Origin: a bacterium
GTDB lineage: Bacteria; Electryoneota; Electryoneia; Electryoneales; Electryoneaceae
Direction of reading: 5' to 3'
Assembly: GCA_019912845.1 (NCBI GenBank)
Contig: JAIOHU010000265.1
Coordinates: 1 to 46,306 of the forward strand
Length of the DNA stretch: 46,306 bases
Under the pieces are notes generated by a model. The model was not told the DNA's origin, searched no databases, and was given only the letters and a program-made list of their open reading frames with translations. Shown piece by piece: positions 44,896 through 46,306 of the stretch (position 1 is the stretch's first letter; each line of letters starts with the position of its first letter). The translations under genes and the position numbers were made by a program.

Positions 44896-46306
44896 ATCGC
44901 TGATCTATACATACAATGGGCAATAATATTAGTCTACATCACTTTTATTTTCACTAAGGGAGTCCTGAAGGCTCGTAAAATTGGTGATTCAGATGACTTC
45001 CTGGTTGCTGGCAGGAATATCCGTTATTGGATGATCGCCGCAACGATGGGTGCAACTGTAATTGGTGGTGGCTACTCTGTTGGAGCGATTGGTGATGCGT
45101 ACGAAATGGGTTTGGTCTGGGCACTGATTGCGACTGGTGGGTATTTCCACTTCATCTTTTCCGGTCTCTGGGTAGCGCCCAAATTCAGGGCAGCAAAACT
45201 TTATACAGTTGCCGGATACTTCGGACATCGGTATGATGATCGTGCACGCTTTCTTGCCATGGTACTATCACTACTCTTCTCAGTTTTTATCGTCGCTGCA
45301 CAAATTGCTGCAATTGGATCCGTCCTATCCGCTTTGATGCCGGAGGATATGATCGAAGCTGCTGTTGAAGTAGGCGAAGAATTTGAAGTTCTGCCAGATG
45401 AGAATGGTTCTCAGAATATTATGGAAGATAGTGTAGCCAATGGGACAGCAGGCGCATTGTTGAATGATTCTACAATCAGCAAACCAGAGCAAGGTCAGTC
45501 AATATCTGCGAGCGAACAAAGTACTGGAAAGAGCGCAGAGCAGAAAGAAGCCGAAAAACGCCATCGTCAAAAGATGGTTCAGCTCGCCATTATTATTGGT
45601 GGTGCAATCGTAATTATCTATTCGACTGCCGGGGGTCTATTAGCTGTTATCCACACCGATGTCTATCAGTTCGTTGTGCTCTTTGTTGGATTCCTATTGA
45701 CACTCGGTTTTATCGCACCGGATGTGATCGCGAGTTGGGGAACCTTCACCGAAGATATTTCCAATGATTTTTTCCGTCTCGGTGGAGGAAAAGGGTTATC
45801 CTTCCTGATTACGACATGGTTAGCATTTTTTCTTGGGGAGACCTTTGCGCCGGGATATGCTACAAGGTATATGATCGGCAAAACTATCCGTGACACTAAA
45901 ATCGGTATTGCAGGAGTTGGGCTTTTACTGGCGTTAACCTTCCCCGCAGTCATCTTTTTCATCGCATTGTATGCCAGAAACATGTTTCCGGGGATTGATT
46001 CTCAGCAGGCATTACCCATGGTGATACGTGAGCTGCACAATCCCATTATCGGTGGGTTGATGATTGCAGCACTACTCTCAGCAGTTATGTCTTCCGCGGA
46101 TTCGGCACTGAACTCTGCTACAGCCATTTTCGTAAAAGACCTATTCGAACATCACCTCGGCTGGGAACACAAAGGCGACAAAAAAATACTGAAACTAGCG
46201 CGTATCTGGACGGTTCTCCTCGGGATCATTTCCATCATCATTGCCTATTTGTGGCCGAATATTATTGATTTGCTGGTGTTTACCTATCACACATGGGCAC
46301 CGGGTA
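44896..46306 (+). CDS. Sodium:solute symporter (SSS) family protein, truncated by window end; apparent ATC start
   Basis: Manual translation: IADLYIQWAIILVYITFIFTKG...DDFLVAGRNIRYWMIAATMGATVIGGGYSVGAIGDAY; GGLLAVIHTDVYQFVVL; SAVMSSADSALNSA. Confidence 0.85.
   Translation, partial: MADLYIQWAIILVYITFIFTKGVLKARKIGDSDDFLVAGRNIRYWMIAATMGATVIGGGYSVGAIGDAYEMGLVWALIATGGYFHFIFSGLWVAPKFRAAKLYTVAGYFGHRYDDRARFLAMVLSLLFSVFIVAAQIAAIGSVLSALMPEDMIEAAVEVGEEFEVLPDENGSQNIMEDSVANGTAGALLNDSTISKPEQGQSISASEQSTGKSAEQKEAEKRHRQKMVQLAIIIGGAIVIIYSTAGGLLAVIHTDVYQFVVLFVGFLLTLGFIAPDVIASWGTFTEDISNDFFRLGGGKGLSFLITTWLAFFLGETFAPGYATRYMIGKTIRDTKIGIAGVGLLLALTFPAVIFFIALYARNMFPGIDSQQALPMVIRELHNPIIGGLMIAALLSAVMSSADSALNSATAIFVKDLFEHHLGWEHKGDKKILKLARIWTVLLGIISIIIAYLWPNIIDLLVFTYHTWAPG

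Overview
Bacterial chromosomal window, mostly ordinary metabolic and secreted-protein genes. Several secreted proteins carry Por/T9SS-like C-terminal sorting domains (xPNPFN...), which suggests an FCB-group or related lineage (inference). Left part: sugar C-methyltransferase-like protein, asparagine synthase, FKBP lipoprotein, a CitD-CitE fusion, a CruF-like carotenoid protein, a cyclase-family protein, and two MIP18/DUF59 proteins next to an Mrp ATPase. Middle: a compact EcfT-TruA-transaldolase-HtrA-PurB-PurC run, Psd-PssA, PurE and LVIVD-type secreted proteins. Right: NmrA-like reductase, large beta-helix secreted proteins, MarR/GNAT/PLP-racemase genes, and a truncated sodium/solute symporter. 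The two most interesting items are: (1) a roughly 9.3 kb minus-strand phage-head module at about 24.7-34.0 kb. It has terminase, portal, protease, HK97-like capsid and decoration-like proteins, small membrane proteins and a Sec-signal protein. No tail, integrase or replication genes are recognisable. It is divergent from an XRE regulator-lipoprotein pair, with operator-like palindromes between them. (2) An unusually rich set of short palindromic repeat families. Several have stems that change sequence but keep pairing, and they fill most of the larger intergenic gaps of the head module. All calls were made by reading the sequence; no database searches were run.
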